This document shows positions 16,901 through 24,422 of a DNA stretch of 64,000 nt, one piece after another. The position numbers were made by a program, and so were the translations under genes. The stretch is from Deltaproteobacteria bacterium (GTDB lineage Bacteria > Myxococcota_A > Polyangia > JAAYKL01): assembly GCA_030595125.1 (NCBI GenBank), contig JAUVDV010000005.1, positions 1 through 64,000 on the forward strand, given 5' to 3'. Under the pieces are notes generated by a model. The model saw only the letters and a list, made by a program, of their open reading frames with translations. It was not told the DNA's origin and made no database searches. Position 1 is the first letter of the stretch; every line of letters starts with the position of its first letter.

Positions 16901-18313
16901 GCTCTTTGCCTCCTGCGCTTCTTCTCCGAGCTGCACGACGCTCTCGATGCCCGAGAACTTGCGCCCCTGTTCCTCGATGAAAGAACCCGTGCCCGCGCTG
17001 CAGGCTTCGTTCATCGCCGCGTCGATCACGCGCCCGTCGGAGAGCCTGATATACTTGGCGTCCTGGCCTCCAATCTCGAATATCGTATCGACTCGCGGAT
17101 CAAAATGGAGCGCCCCTTCCGCGTGGGCGGCGATCTCGTTGAGCACGAAGACGGAGTCCGTACCGTAACATGTTGACATGAGAGATCCGACGATCTCTCG
17201 GCCGCTTCCGGTGGCTCCCACCGCCATGACAGTGGACTTCGCGTGGGAGCTGTCCGCAAATTTCTTCATGAGCGCCTGGGCAGCCTTGACCGGCGCGCCG
17301 TTGGTGTTGACATAAGTGTCCCACACCTCTTCTCTCGTCTTCATGTCGAGGGCGATGAGCTTGGATCCCGTGGAACCGATGTCGAAGCCAAGGATGAGCG
17401 ATGACGTGCTTTTTTTTGTGGGCTTCTTCCTGGGTTTCAGTCGTTTGACCTGCGAAAGGTACTCTGCGAGCGGTGGGAGTCTGTCCAGATCGTGATCCCC
17501 GGGCGGTCCGATAAGATCAGCGATAGATGACACCGGGGCAGGGTTCCTCGCCGCGATGACTGCGCAACCGAGTGCCTCGAAAAAGAGCCCGTCGTCGTCC
17601 GCAGGTAGAACCAACTCCATGTCGTGCCGCTTCGCGAACTGCGCGAAGTTATTCTTTATCCGGTCGGCTCTGGCTACCCCGCCTATCAGGGTCATCTTCT
17701 TCGGGCTGAGTCGCGGTTTGATGAGCACCTGAACGTTTTCGCAGACCGCATCGTACAGTCCCGCGAGGATCCGCTCCTTTGGTTCTCCCTTGTTCGCCAG
17801 GTGGGTCATGTCGGTCTTGAGGATCACCGGACAGCGGCCGGAAAGTGGGGCCGGGTCCGAGACACCTTTGCAGAGAGCTGAGGCCTCCTCGATGCTCATG
17901 TCGAATCGTTCAACAAGCTGCCGCAGGAAGTTACCCGTACCCTGGGAGCAACGATGGTTTTCACGGAACATCTCCAGTTGAGACGAGCGAAGCTCGAGCA
18001 CGGAGAATCCGTGGCTCCCGATGGAAACCACCGCAGCGGGCTCGTCCCCGAAGAGGAACCGGAACCCGGAGAGCTGAGCTTGCTTGAGGGGGATTCTTTC
18101 GAGCCTGATGTTTCGGCTCAGTCGTCCCGTGATCGCCGCGCCGTCGATGCCATCCCACCCCCAACTTTCCAGCATATCGATCAGCACCACGCCGGGCTCC
18201 TTGTGGTGCTCGCGCAGGGCTCTTCTCGTCCAGGCAGGCTTGCCGTCCTCGCCGAGGGTAAGCTCCGCGATTTTTACTGTCTCGGCTCCGACATCAATTC
18301 CAATTGTTCTCAT
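13988..18313 (-). CDS. 2-hydroxyacyl-CoA dehydratase activase fusion (two activase modules plus dehydratase-like domains)
   Basis: A ~1441-residue multidomain protein. Module A (1-260) and module B (304-570) are BadF/HgdC-type ATPases, which couple ATP hydrolysis to low-potential electron transfer. Module B has GFDIGSTGSK, EIGGQDAK and cluster Cys at ACSAGTG (438) and QHCSVF (479). Module A has IGIDVGAETVK and equivalent Cys (RCSQGTG, 122; GRCPVI, 161), but its GGQDAK site is degenerate. A Cys-rich stretch (about 598-611) and a DUF2229-like region follow (FCAPMQQYHGLASAM). The C-terminal third resembles the dehydratase subunit (GGNIFGVVDLL, YVRCDPFSNNFVV). MRTIGIDVG is taken as the start; in-frame ATGs 6-18 bases upstream are possible. 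The substrate is unknown; no separate dehydratase genes are adjacent. Confidence 0.88.
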   Translation of the reverse strand: MRTIGIDVGAETVKIAELTLGEDGKPAWTRRALREHHKEPGVVLIDMLESWGWDGIDGAAITGRLSRNIRLERIPLKQAQLSGFRFLFGDEPAAVVSIGSHGFSVLELRSSQLEMFRENHRCSQGTGNFLRQLVERFDMSIEEASALCKGVSDPAPLSGRCPVILKTDMTHLANKGEPKERILAGLYDAVCENVQVLIKPRLSPKKMTLIGGVARADRIKNNFAQFAKRHDMELVLPADDDGLFFEALGCAVIAARNPAPVSSIADLIGPPGDHDLDRLPPLAEYLSQVKRLKPRKKPTKKSTSSLILGFDIGSTGSKLIALDMKTREEVWDTYVNTNGAPVKAAQALMKKFADSSHAKSTVMAVGATGSGREIVGSLMSTCYGTDSVFVLNEIAAHAEGALHFDPRVDTIFEIGGQDAKYIRLSDGRVIDAAMNEACSAGTGSFIEEQGRKFSGIESVVQLGEEAQEAKSGVSLGQHCSVFMAEIIDEAVAADIPRRAIIAGIYDSIIQNYLNRVKGSRSVGQVIFCQGMPFSSNALAAAVARQTGSQVIVPPNPGTVGALGIALLTLKELNLKKAKGLDIGHFLEAVVEKKDVFICKSTKGCGGSGNHCRIDRITTLVGGVRRKFTWGGSCSLYDKGTGKKKLPDLAPDPFRERENLVAAIRDRLKTPRGNKTIAITDEVVLKGLFPFFATFLHGIGFDPVFHFDADQATLKRGIEDANVPFCAPMQQYHGLASAMAEGKPDYLFFPMLRGIPRLENEPWARLCPIIQGSADVLKADLEGTPSVIVSPVINIGKDNFRSKLFMDSITALADELNVDQETWLPVYEAAVGVQEEFDAECLVIGQRALDFCNENDVTPVVVLGRTYTIYNTVLNSNVPTLLREQGVIAVPVDCYPVSDEIPIYDRAYWGYGHRNIRAAHQIRRTPGIYSLYASNYACGPDSFNVHFYAYVMEGKPFAIIETDGHSGDAGTKTRIEAFLYCVHEDKSMEDSTHNGVRDLLKLQSRTDSVAEIQSRNAVVLIPRMGAGADALAACLRGIDLDAEALPIPDQEALSLGRRYTSGKECFPMVITLGSLLKRLEHEKDPDKKFSFFMPTANGPCRFGAYVTLDRIVLERLGWKDRVSIWAPVDADYFETVPDGFAALVYAVLTASDLLLEGLYHSRPTETRPGAAHEIWSYYMKELVDLSERSARGNLSAGAVVAQVMGGNIFGVVDLLKRAGVAYQDITGEKDMPEVLVVGEIYVRCDPFSNNFVVDKLEKRGIRCRFAPFNEWLEYTDYQDTRKNNIPEYVTGYMQASIQHQLYFAMARIMGWHKRTTVQDSLLAAKPYIREQLSGEAVLTLGGPLHEWREGIIDGVVSVGPLECMPNKIAETQFFHVAEKEGLRSLTLHLNGDPVDPEVLDNFAYEIHAQHARKKAGLSVPPPPIRPRAPIWKAQSKVNPLDN

Positions 18314-18446
18314 AACCATCATTAACCTCATTAAGAGCAGGAAGCACTATAACCAGACTGAGGGGTCCGTCCAGTTTCAAAACCGTGAATCTTTTTCTGT
18401 TTTCCTATATTCTGTTCAAATTCTGATTGTTAATGTGGAGGAATAA

Positions 18447-19910
18447 ATGACGTCTCGGGTTCCCAAAAGTGATCATCGGCTCACCGATGTAAAGCGCGAA
18501 TTTTTTGATGGAGTGGCCGATAATTACCTCACACCGGGGCCGTTCAAGAGCTACTACTACGAGAGGCTGCGCAAGCTGGTGGGTTTCAACGTGCCGAAGG
18601 GCTCGTCGGTGGTGGAGCTCGGTTGCGGCGTGGGAGATCTGCTGGCCTTCCTCCAGCCGAAACGCGGGCTCGGCATCGACTTCAGCACGGAGATGATCAA
18701 CCTTGCGAAGGAACGTCATCCCGATCTCGAGTTCATGGCGGCTGACATCCAGCACCTCGATATCGACGAGCATTTCGATTTTATTTTGCTCTCCAATGTG
18801 GTCGGCGATGTGGTGGATGTGCAGCGAGTGGTAGCCGGTATCAAGCGCCTTTGCCACGAGCGTACCCGCATCATCATTATCGATTTCAACTACCTGTGGG
18901 GTCCGCTGGTCAAGATGGCCGAACTCATGGGTATCAAGCCACGTCAACGGGACCAGAACTGGCTGGAGCTCGCCGATCTGGAGAACCTGCTTTCCCTCGA
19001 GGGAATCGAGCCGGTCAAGCGTGGCCGCGACATGGTCTGTCCGGTGAAGATTCCGGTGATCTCCGATCTCATAAACGACTTTTTCGGCACTGTTCCGGGG
19101 TTGAGTCGGCTGTCGATAAACGAGCTGCTCGTGGCCAGGAAATCACCGGATGGCCCCCGCAAGGACTACACGGTTTCGGTGATCGTGGCCTGCAAGGACG
19201 AACGGGGCAACATCGAGGAGTTATTCCGGACCGTTCCCAAAATGGGGCTCGGTACGGAAATGATCTTTGTTGATGGTAATTCGCAGGACGGCACGGTGGA
19301 GGAGATCGAGCGCTGCATGAAAATAAGGGGCGAACTCAACCCCGATCTCGATAACGTGCGGGTGTTTGTCCAGCCGGGCAAGGGAAAGGGCGACGCGGTT
19401 CGGATGGGCTTCGATGAGGCCGTTGGCGATGTGCTGATGATCCTGGACGCGGATATCACGGTCCGGCCCGAAGACCTGCCCAAATTCTACGAGGCCCTCG
19501 TGGAGGGCACAGGGGAGTTCATCAACGGTTCACGCCTGGTCTATCCCATGGAAGATCAGGCGATGCGATTTCTAAACATGCTCGGCAACCACTTCTTCGG
19601 ATGGGTGTTCAGTTGGCTTCTGGACCAGCGGCTCACAGACACGCTGTGCGGCACCAAGGTTCTATTCAAGCGGGACTACGAGGCCATCGAGCGGGGTCGT
19701 TCGTTCTTTGGGGAGTTCGATCCGTTCGGAGACTTCGACCTGCTGTTCGGGGCCGCCAAGCAGAACCTCAAGATCCGCGAGGTTCCCATTCGATACCGTA
19801 ACCGCGAGTATGGCGAAATCAAGATCAGCAGATTCCGCCACGGCCTGCTGCTACTCAAGATGTCGGCCCTGGCGTTCAGGAGATTCAAGTTGTACCGGGG
19901 ATTGGATTGA
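18447..19910 (+). CDS. SAM-dependent methyltransferase / family 2 glycosyltransferase fusion
   Basis: A 487-residue two-domain enzyme. Residues 1-200 are a class I methyltransferase (SVVELGCGVGDLLAFL as the SAM-binding loop, LGIDFSTEMI, FDFILLSNVVGDV). Residues 230-487 are a GT2 glycosyltransferase (YTVSVIVACKDERGNIEEL, FVDGNSQDGT, GKGDAVRMGF, ILDADITV containing the metal-binding DxD, and DTLCGTKVLFKRDY), resembling dolichyl-phosphate sugar synthases. The start has a strong GGAGGAAT site. Its stop overlaps the TTG start proposed for the next gene, a GT-C membrane enzyme. A likely scheme is that the GT2 half makes a lipid-linked sugar used by the GT-C partner; the methyl acceptor is unknown. 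Confidence 0.9.
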   Translation: MTSRVPKSDHRLTDVKREFFDGVADNYLTPGPFKSYYYERLRKLVGFNVPKGSSVVELGCGVGDLLAFLQPKRGLGIDFSTEMINLAKERHPDLEFMAADIQHLDIDEHFDFILLSNVVGDVVDVQRVVAGIKRLCHERTRIIIIDFNYLWGPLVKMAELMGIKPRQRDQNWLELADLENLLSLEGIEPVKRGRDMVCPVKIPVISDLINDFFGTVPGLSRLSINELLVARKSPDGPRKDYTVSVIVACKDERGNIEELFRTVPKMGLGTEMIFVDGNSQDGTVEEIERCMKIRGELNPDLDNVRVFVQPGKGKGDAVRMGFDEAVGDVLMILDADITVRPEDLPKFYEALVEGTGEFINGSRLVYPMEDQAMRFLNMLGNHFFGWVFSWLLDQRLTDTLCGTKVLFKRDYEAIERGRSFFGEFDPFGDFDLLFGAAKQNLKIREVPIRYRNREYGEIKISRFRHGLLLLKMSALAFRRFKLYRGLD

Positions 19911-21559
19911 AACGGTCGCGATCGATGAGCATTGCGAGGTGGGTCCTCGCGGGTCTCGCTGCGGTTGGTTTTGCGCTCTGGGCGGGCGCGTTTATTTACA
20001 AGACGTCGTTTGTGTCGTTTGACGGCGTTCGCCGGTACTGTCTCTTCGACGACGCAATGATATCGATGCGGTACGCCTGGAACCTGTCCCACGGGTACGG
20101 CCTGGTGTGGAACGTCGCGGAGCGCGTGGAGGGAATCACCAATCTTCTGATGACGCTCTACATGTCCATATGGACCCTTGCCCTCGACAAGCATCTGGCC
20201 GTGCTCGCCGTTCAGATCTCCGGGGTGGCCTTCCTGTTGGCGGCGGGATTCGCCACCATGCGGACGGGTGAAGCCATGCTGGACAAGAGCGGGATAAAGG
20301 GCGGCCCCGTGCTCTCCGTTCTCTTCTTCTCGAGCGCGCTTCTCTACTATCCGCTGGACTACTGGACCCTCATGGGCATGGAGAACGGCCTGCTGTGCGT
20401 GCTGGTCTTCGCCGCAGTGTGGCGGGCGATAGCCATGAGCGGGGAGGTGAGGTTTCATCCTGCGCTTCCCGTCCTGCTGGGCCTGGCTTACATGACCCGT
20501 CCGGACACAGCGGTATTCGCGGCGTTGATAATGCTCCACAGACTCCTTGGGGTTGTCAGGAAGAAGGGCGGGATCAAGCTGATCGCGTCGGAGGCGTTGC
20601 TGCTCGCTGCTATCGTTGGAGCGGTTACCATTTTTCGTCTGGCATACTACGGGAGCATAGTTCCCAACACCTTCACGCTCAGGCTCACGGGGTCCACCCT
20701 CGGGTTCAGGGTCGAGAACGGGATCATTTTCGTCAAACCGTTCCTCGAGGTCATGGCGCTGCCCCTGGCGTTGGGCATCGGCGCTGTGGCGCTGCTTCGC
20801 AATCGACACGCGGCTCTCCTCCTGGGGTTGTTTCTTTCGTCGGTGGGATATCAGGTCTACGTGGGGGGCGGCGCGTGGACTTGCTGGAGGCTGATGTCCA
20901 CAATGGTCCCGATCCTCATGGTGCTCGTCGTTATCGGTGTTGCAAAGGCGTTCACGATCCGCAGATGGCTCGACCGGGTGCTCGGGGAAGCGAAGGGATG
21001 GCGGTTTAATCCGGCGGGAGCAATAGTCGCGGCGACAGCTTTTTGTGTGTGGTCATACGCCTATCTGGAGGCGAACGATCGTTTCGTCGAAAATATAGTC
21101 TTCGACAAGCCACCGCTGTACCTGAAGTACAGCAAGATCAACACAGACACCGGGCTGGCGCTCAAGTCGTTGCTTCATCCCGACGCCACCATCGGCGTGA
21201 CATGGGCCGGGAGTATTCCGTACTACTCCGGCCTGCCTGCCATCGATTTTCTCGGCAAGAACGACCGATACATCGCCGGTCTTCCTCCGGATCATTCGGG
21301 GAAGCTCAAGATGTTCGGCATGAAGACCCTCCCGGGGCACGACAAGTACGACCTGCGGTATTCCATTATCAAGCTGAAGCCCACTTACTTGCAGGTGTTC
21401 CGCTGGGGCCGTCACAACATGTCCAAGTATTTCAGAGCGAACTATCGGCGGATACGGCACAAGGGCGTATGGGTTCATGTGATGAAGGAATCCTCCGACG
21501 TGCGCTGGGAACTTGTCAATCCGAGGTATCGGGCAAAGTGGTGGAAAGAGGGTAAATAG
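19907..21559 (+). CDS. GT-C membrane glycosyltransferase, AftB-like motif
   Basis: A ~550-residue polytopic membrane protein with an N-terminal helix and roughly eight to ten further hydrophobic segments. After the first helix, FDDAMISMRYAWNLSHGYGL and then ERVEGITNLL match the catalytic loop of GT-C arabinofuranosyltransferase-like enzymes (DDAYIS.RYA.NL.....VEGYTNFLW theme); the Asp pair is the expected catalytic site on the periplasmic face. It would use a polyprenyl-phosphate sugar donor. The TTG at 19907 overlaps the upstream stop (TTGA); an ATG at 19925 is an alternative, and neither has a strong ribosome-binding site. It is coupled to the MTase/GT2 gene. The C-terminal ~130 residues are soluble. 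Confidence 0.82.
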   Translation: MKRSRSMSIARWVLAGLAAVGFALWAGAFIYKTSFVSFDGVRRYCLFDDAMISMRYAWNLSHGYGLVWNVAERVEGITNLLMTLYMSIWTLALDKHLAVLAVQISGVAFLLAAGFATMRTGEAMLDKSGIKGGPVLSVLFFSSALLYYPLDYWTLMGMENGLLCVLVFAAVWRAIAMSGEVRFHPALPVLLGLAYMTRPDTAVFAALIMLHRLLGVVRKKGGIKLIASEALLLAAIVGAVTIFRLAYYGSIVPNTFTLRLTGSTLGFRVENGIIFVKPFLEVMALPLALGIGAVALLRNRHAALLLGLFLSSVGYQVYVGGGAWTCWRLMSTMVPILMVLVVIGVAKAFTIRRWLDRVLGEAKGWRFNPAGAIVAATAFCVWSYAYLEANDRFVENIVFDKPPLYLKYSKINTDTGLALKSLLHPDATIGVTWAGSIPYYSGLPAIDFLGKNDRYIAGLPPDHSGKLKMFGMKTLPGHDKYDLRYSIIKLKPTYLQVFRWGRHNMSKYFRANYRRIRHKGVWVHVMKESSDVRWELVNPRYRAKWWKEGK

Positions 21560-21562
21560 ACT

Positions 21563-22591
21563 CTACGGGGGACAGTTCGCCGGAACGGGCGTGCAAGTGT
21601 CGTCGAGGTTGTCGACGACATTGATCGACGAGGGTAGGCTGGTGAACTGGTCCAGCAGGTCACATGCCTCGCAATCGGGCAGGACGTCGTTTTCCACAAC
21701 GTATAACCATCCCGCCGAGGTGATTCCGCTCAAACCATCAAGGGTGGTGAGGGCGTTGTTCGTTTCGATGTATAATATCCAACCCACCGAGGTGATGTTG
21801 TTCAGTCCGTCCATGTCGGTAAGAGCCATGTTGTGGATGATGCGTAAATCCCCAACCACGGAGGTTATCCCGCTCAGGCCGTCCAGGTTGGTGAGGGCGG
21901 CGTTGTACTCGATCCTCAAGTCCCAGCCCACGGAGTTGATCCCGCTCAGGCCGTCCAGGTTTGTAAGGGTGGAGTTAATGCCGACAAGCAGGTACCCGCC
22001 CAGTGAGGTTAACCCGCTCAGTGCATTCAGGTCTGCAAGGTCGTAATTGGCCCACAGATGCAAGGCGCCGGCTATCGAGGTGAGGCCGTCAAGCCCGTCC
22101 AGGGTTGTAAGGGAGGTGCAATACCTTATCTTCAAGTCCCCGCCCACCGAGGTGAGACAATCCAACTCGCTCAGGTCGGTGCATGTATCGCAATAGATGT
22201 CCAGGGTTCCCGAGATAGAGGTGTATCCCGCGAGGGTTGTGACATCCCATTGCGTGCCGATAGTGAAATTTCCGCTGTACGTCCCGAGATTGCATTCGAG
22301 CGGACCGGTGTCGGTGTCTGGGCCGGTATCGGTGTCACTGTTGGTGTCTGTATCGGTATCAGTGTCTGTATCGGTGTCAGTATCTGTATCGATGTCACTG
22401 TCAGTGTCGGCATCGGAGTCGCTATCCGCATCCGAATCGCTATCCGCATCCGAATCGATGTCCGTATCTATATCCGTGTCACTGTCGGAGTCCGCACCGG
22501 TATCAGGCTCAACGTCTGGTACGACTTCTTGCTGGGACCAGCATCCCACCGAGATTGCGGCTGCCAATCCGACAATGATGAATTGTCTCAT
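21563..22591 (-). CDS. Surface lipoprotein with Asp-Ser/Asp-Thr linker and leucine-rich-like repeats
   Basis: A 342-residue paralogue of the lipoproteins at 258, 50379 and 57641. Lipobox ISVGC places the lipid on Cys17. The acidic linker spans about residues 30-93 and is followed by [15 protein letters not shown], very close to the equivalent PVECNLGEYSGDFEI of the protein at 258. Repeat units ([19 protein letters not shown]) fill residues 115-300, and the tail has the paired-Cys [13 protein letters not shown]...[10 protein letters not shown]. The ATG at 22591 is preferred to an in-frame GTG 15 bases upstream because GGCGGGG sits in front of it and the signal peptide begins there. It converges on the GT-C gene with 3 bases between stops. 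Confidence 0.85.
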   Translation of the reverse strand: MRQFIIVGLAAAISVGCWSQQEVVPDVEPDTGADSDSDTDIDTDIDSDADSDSDADSDSDADTDSDIDTDTDTDTDTDTDTDTNSDTDTGPDTDTGPLECNLGTYSGNFTIGTQWDVTTLAGYTSISGTLDIYCDTCTDLSELDCLTSVGGDLKIRYCTSLTTLDGLDGLTSIAGALHLWANYDLADLNALSGLTSLGGYLLVGINSTLTNLDGLSGINSVGWDLRIEYNAALTNLDGLSGITSVVGDLRIIHNMALTDMDGLNNITSVGWILYIETNNALTTLDGLSGITSAGWLYVVENDVLPDCEACDLLDQFTSLPSSINVVDNLDDTCTPVPANCPP

Positions 22592-22621
22592 CACCCCGCC
22601 TTTCACCTCGTGCCCAACATC

Positions 22622-22630
22622 ATTCTAACA
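22622..22630 (-). promoter_or_regulatory. Extended -10 promoter element (TGTTAGAAT)
   Basis: TGTTAGAAT on the minus strand, ending 30 bases before the lipoprotein ATG at 22591. It is the third of four TGNTAGAAT elements in the window and lies back-to-back with the promoter of the TrpR-like gene. Confidence 0.5.
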
Positions 22631-22645
22631 GGATAATGATTTTTA

Positions 22646-22674
22646 TTGACACGTTGACCCGACATAAGTATGTT
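22646..22674 (+). promoter_or_regulatory. Sigma-70 promoter of the trpR-like/trpB operon
   Basis: TTGACA (22646-22651), 17 bases, then TATGTT (22669-22674). The -35 is a perfect consensus and the spacing ideal. The -10 overlaps the first of two palindromic operator sites, the usual position for repression. Confidence 0.6.
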
Positions 22675-22707
22675 TCTGCCCGTAGAAACGTTTCTACGCA
22701 TAGAAAC
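22672..22707 (+). promoter_or_regulatory. Two contiguous 18-bp palindromic operators (GTTTCT-N6-AGAAAC)
   Basis: GTTTCTGCCCGTAGAAAC (22672-22689) is immediately followed by GTTTCTACGCATAGAAAC (22690-22707). Each is an inverted repeat with six-base arms and a six-base centre, and the junction forms a further palindrome (GTAGAAACGTTTCTAC). They lie between the promoter -10 and the start of the TrpR-like gene, so that repressor is the likely ligand. Confidence 0.7.
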
Positions 22708-22727
22708 ATCGAGTCCGGGAGGAGAAA

Positions 22728-23012
22728 TTGCCCAAACACCTCAAAGAGCTATCCGAGCTGCTGTGCAAGATCGATGATCCGAATCTCATCGAAAAGTTTT
22801 TGGCGCGTCTGTTCACCCCCCGGGAGGTGCTGGACGTAGCCTCTCGCTGGGAGCTGGTAAAGTTGCTCGACCAGGGGTTGAGCCAGCGGCAGATCTCCGC
22901 GCAGCTGGGGATAAGCCTGTGCAAGATCACCAGAGGCTCCAGGGAACTCAAACAGAAGAACTCTGTCTTTCGGAAAATACTCAGCCTGCGAGAAGACGGC
23001 AATCTGCCGTAG
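22728..23012 (+). CDS. TrpR/YerC-family transcriptional repressor
   Basis: A 94-residue DNA-binding protein of the Trp-repressor superfamily. The family core is visible: [38 protein letters not shown] followed by [14 protein letters not shown], a helix-turn-helix with the expected conserved Arg/Ser-Arg spacing. The start is TTG at 22728, with GGGAGGAG ideally placed. It is followed 31 bases later by a tryptophan synthase beta-like gene on the same strand, and preceded by two tandem palindromic sites overlapping its promoter. Autoregulation and repression of the synthase gene in response to tryptophan is the simplest model, but ligand binding cannot be confirmed from sequence. Confidence 0.85.
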   Translation: MPKHLKELSELLCKIDDPNLIEKFLARLFTPREVLDVASRWELVKLLDQGLSQRQISAQLGISLCKITRGSRELKQKNSVFRKILSLREDGNLP

Positions 23013-23043
23013 TGCTCCGGGCTGCTTGAAAGGAGTGACCATA

Positions 23044-24417
23044 GTGACAACGAAAGTATTTCTCACCGAAGAGGAGATGCCTCGCAGCTGGTACAACCTG
23101 GCCGCCGATCTCCCGAGCCCTCCCTTGCCGCCCCTCGGGCCCGACGGGAATCCGATCACTCCGGACATGCTGGCGCCGGTTTTTCCCATGAACCTGATCG
23201 AGCAGGAGGTCTCAACGGAGCGGTGGATCGACATCCCCGTCGGTATTCTGGAAATGCTTCATCGTTGGCGTCCCTCGCCGCTGCACAGGGCAGTTCACCT
23301 GGAGAAAGCCCTTGGTACACCGGCGAAGATCTATTTCAAAAACGAGAGCCTTTCACCCGCGGGTAGCCACAAGCCCAACACCGCCGTGGCCCAGGCCTGG
23401 TACAATAAGGAGTTCGGAATCAAGCGACTGACCACCGAAACCGGGGCCGGCCAGTGGGGGAGCGCGCTTTCCTTCGCCTGCTCTCTCCTCGGAATGGAGT
23501 GCAAGGTCTTCATGGTTCGAATCAGCTTTGACCAGAAGCCGTTTCGAAAGGTCATGATGCAGACCTGGGGAGGGGAGTGTGTCGCGAGCCCCAGCTCGGA
23601 GACCAATATTGGCAGGGAGATCCTCGAGAAGATGCCGGACACACCCGGTAGTCTGGGAATCGCCATCAGTGAGGCGGTGGAGGCCGCTGTCTCCGACGAG
23701 TCCGGGCAGACCCGCTACTCCCTGGGCAGCGTCCTCAACCACGTGATGTTGCACCAGACGATCATCGGTCAGGAGGCGAAGATGCAGCTCGCGAAGTTTG
23801 GCGAAAAGAAGGTCGATTCGGTCATCGCCTGCGCGGGGGGAGGGAGCAACTTTGCGGGTCTGGCGTTCCCGTTTGTGAACGACAAGATAAACGGGGCGGA
23901 CATCGACATCATTCCCGTCGAGCCGGCCTCTTGCCCCACTCTCACCCGCGCTCCTTACGCGTATGACCACGGTGACGTGGCCAGGATGACACCGCTGTTG
24001 GCTATGTACTCCCTGGGTCACGGCTTTATTCCGCCGGCCATACACGCGGGTGGCCTGCGCTACCACGGGATGTCCCCGTTGGTCTCCCAGACGGTGGCGG
24101 AAGGGCTCTGCAACCCTCGCTCCATCAACCAACTCGAGTGCTACAAGGCCGCCGTGACGTTCGCAAGAACCGAGGGCATCATACCCGCCCCGGAAACGAG
24201 CCACGCCATTGCGGCGGTAATTCAGGAGGCCGAAAAAGCCAGGGAGGAGGGCGTGGAGAAGACCATCCTCTTCGGTTTCAGCGGTCACGGTTTGATGGAT
24301 CTCAAGGGTTACCAGCTATACTTCGCCAACGAGCTGAAAGACCACGAACTCTCCGAGGAAGATCTGATCGCCTCCCTCGAAAGCATCAAAGATCTCCCGC
24401 AAATTCCTCATCGGTGA
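23044..24417 (+). CDS. trpB: Tryptophan synthase beta chain, TrpB2 type
   Basis: A 457-residue PLP enzyme that condenses indole with serine to tryptophan. The PLP lysine lies in [11 protein letters not shown], with GAGQWGSAL and the phosphate-binding [11 protein letters not shown]. The length, the N-terminal extension ([19 protein letters not shown]) and the motif [10 protein letters not shown] mark the TrpB2 group, which often stands without a nearby trpA and may scavenge indole. The GTG at 23044 is chosen because AAAGGAG sits about 8 bases upstream; the same frame extends to a TTG that would overlap that site. It is the second gene after the TrpR-like repressor and no trpA lies in the window. 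Confidence 0.92.
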   Translation: MTTKVFLTEEEMPRSWYNLAADLPSPPLPPLGPDGNPITPDMLAPVFPMNLIEQEVSTERWIDIPVGILEMLHRWRPSPLHRAVHLEKALGTPAKIYFKNESLSPAGSHKPNTAVAQAWYNKEFGIKRLTTETGAGQWGSALSFACSLLGMECKVFMVRISFDQKPFRKVMMQTWGGECVASPSSETNIGREILEKMPDTPGSLGIAISEAVEAAVSDESGQTRYSLGSVLNHVMLHQTIIGQEAKMQLAKFGEKKVDSVIACAGGGSNFAGLAFPFVNDKINGADIDIIPVEPASCPTLTRAPYAYDHGDVARMTPLLAMYSLGHGFIPPAIHAGGLRYHGMSPLVSQTVAEGLCNPRSINQLECYKAAVTFARTEGIIPAPETSHAIAAVIQEAEKAREEGVEKTILFGFSGHGLMDLKGYQLYFANELKDHELSEEDLIASLESIKDLPQIPHR

Positions 24418-24422
24418 AACGG

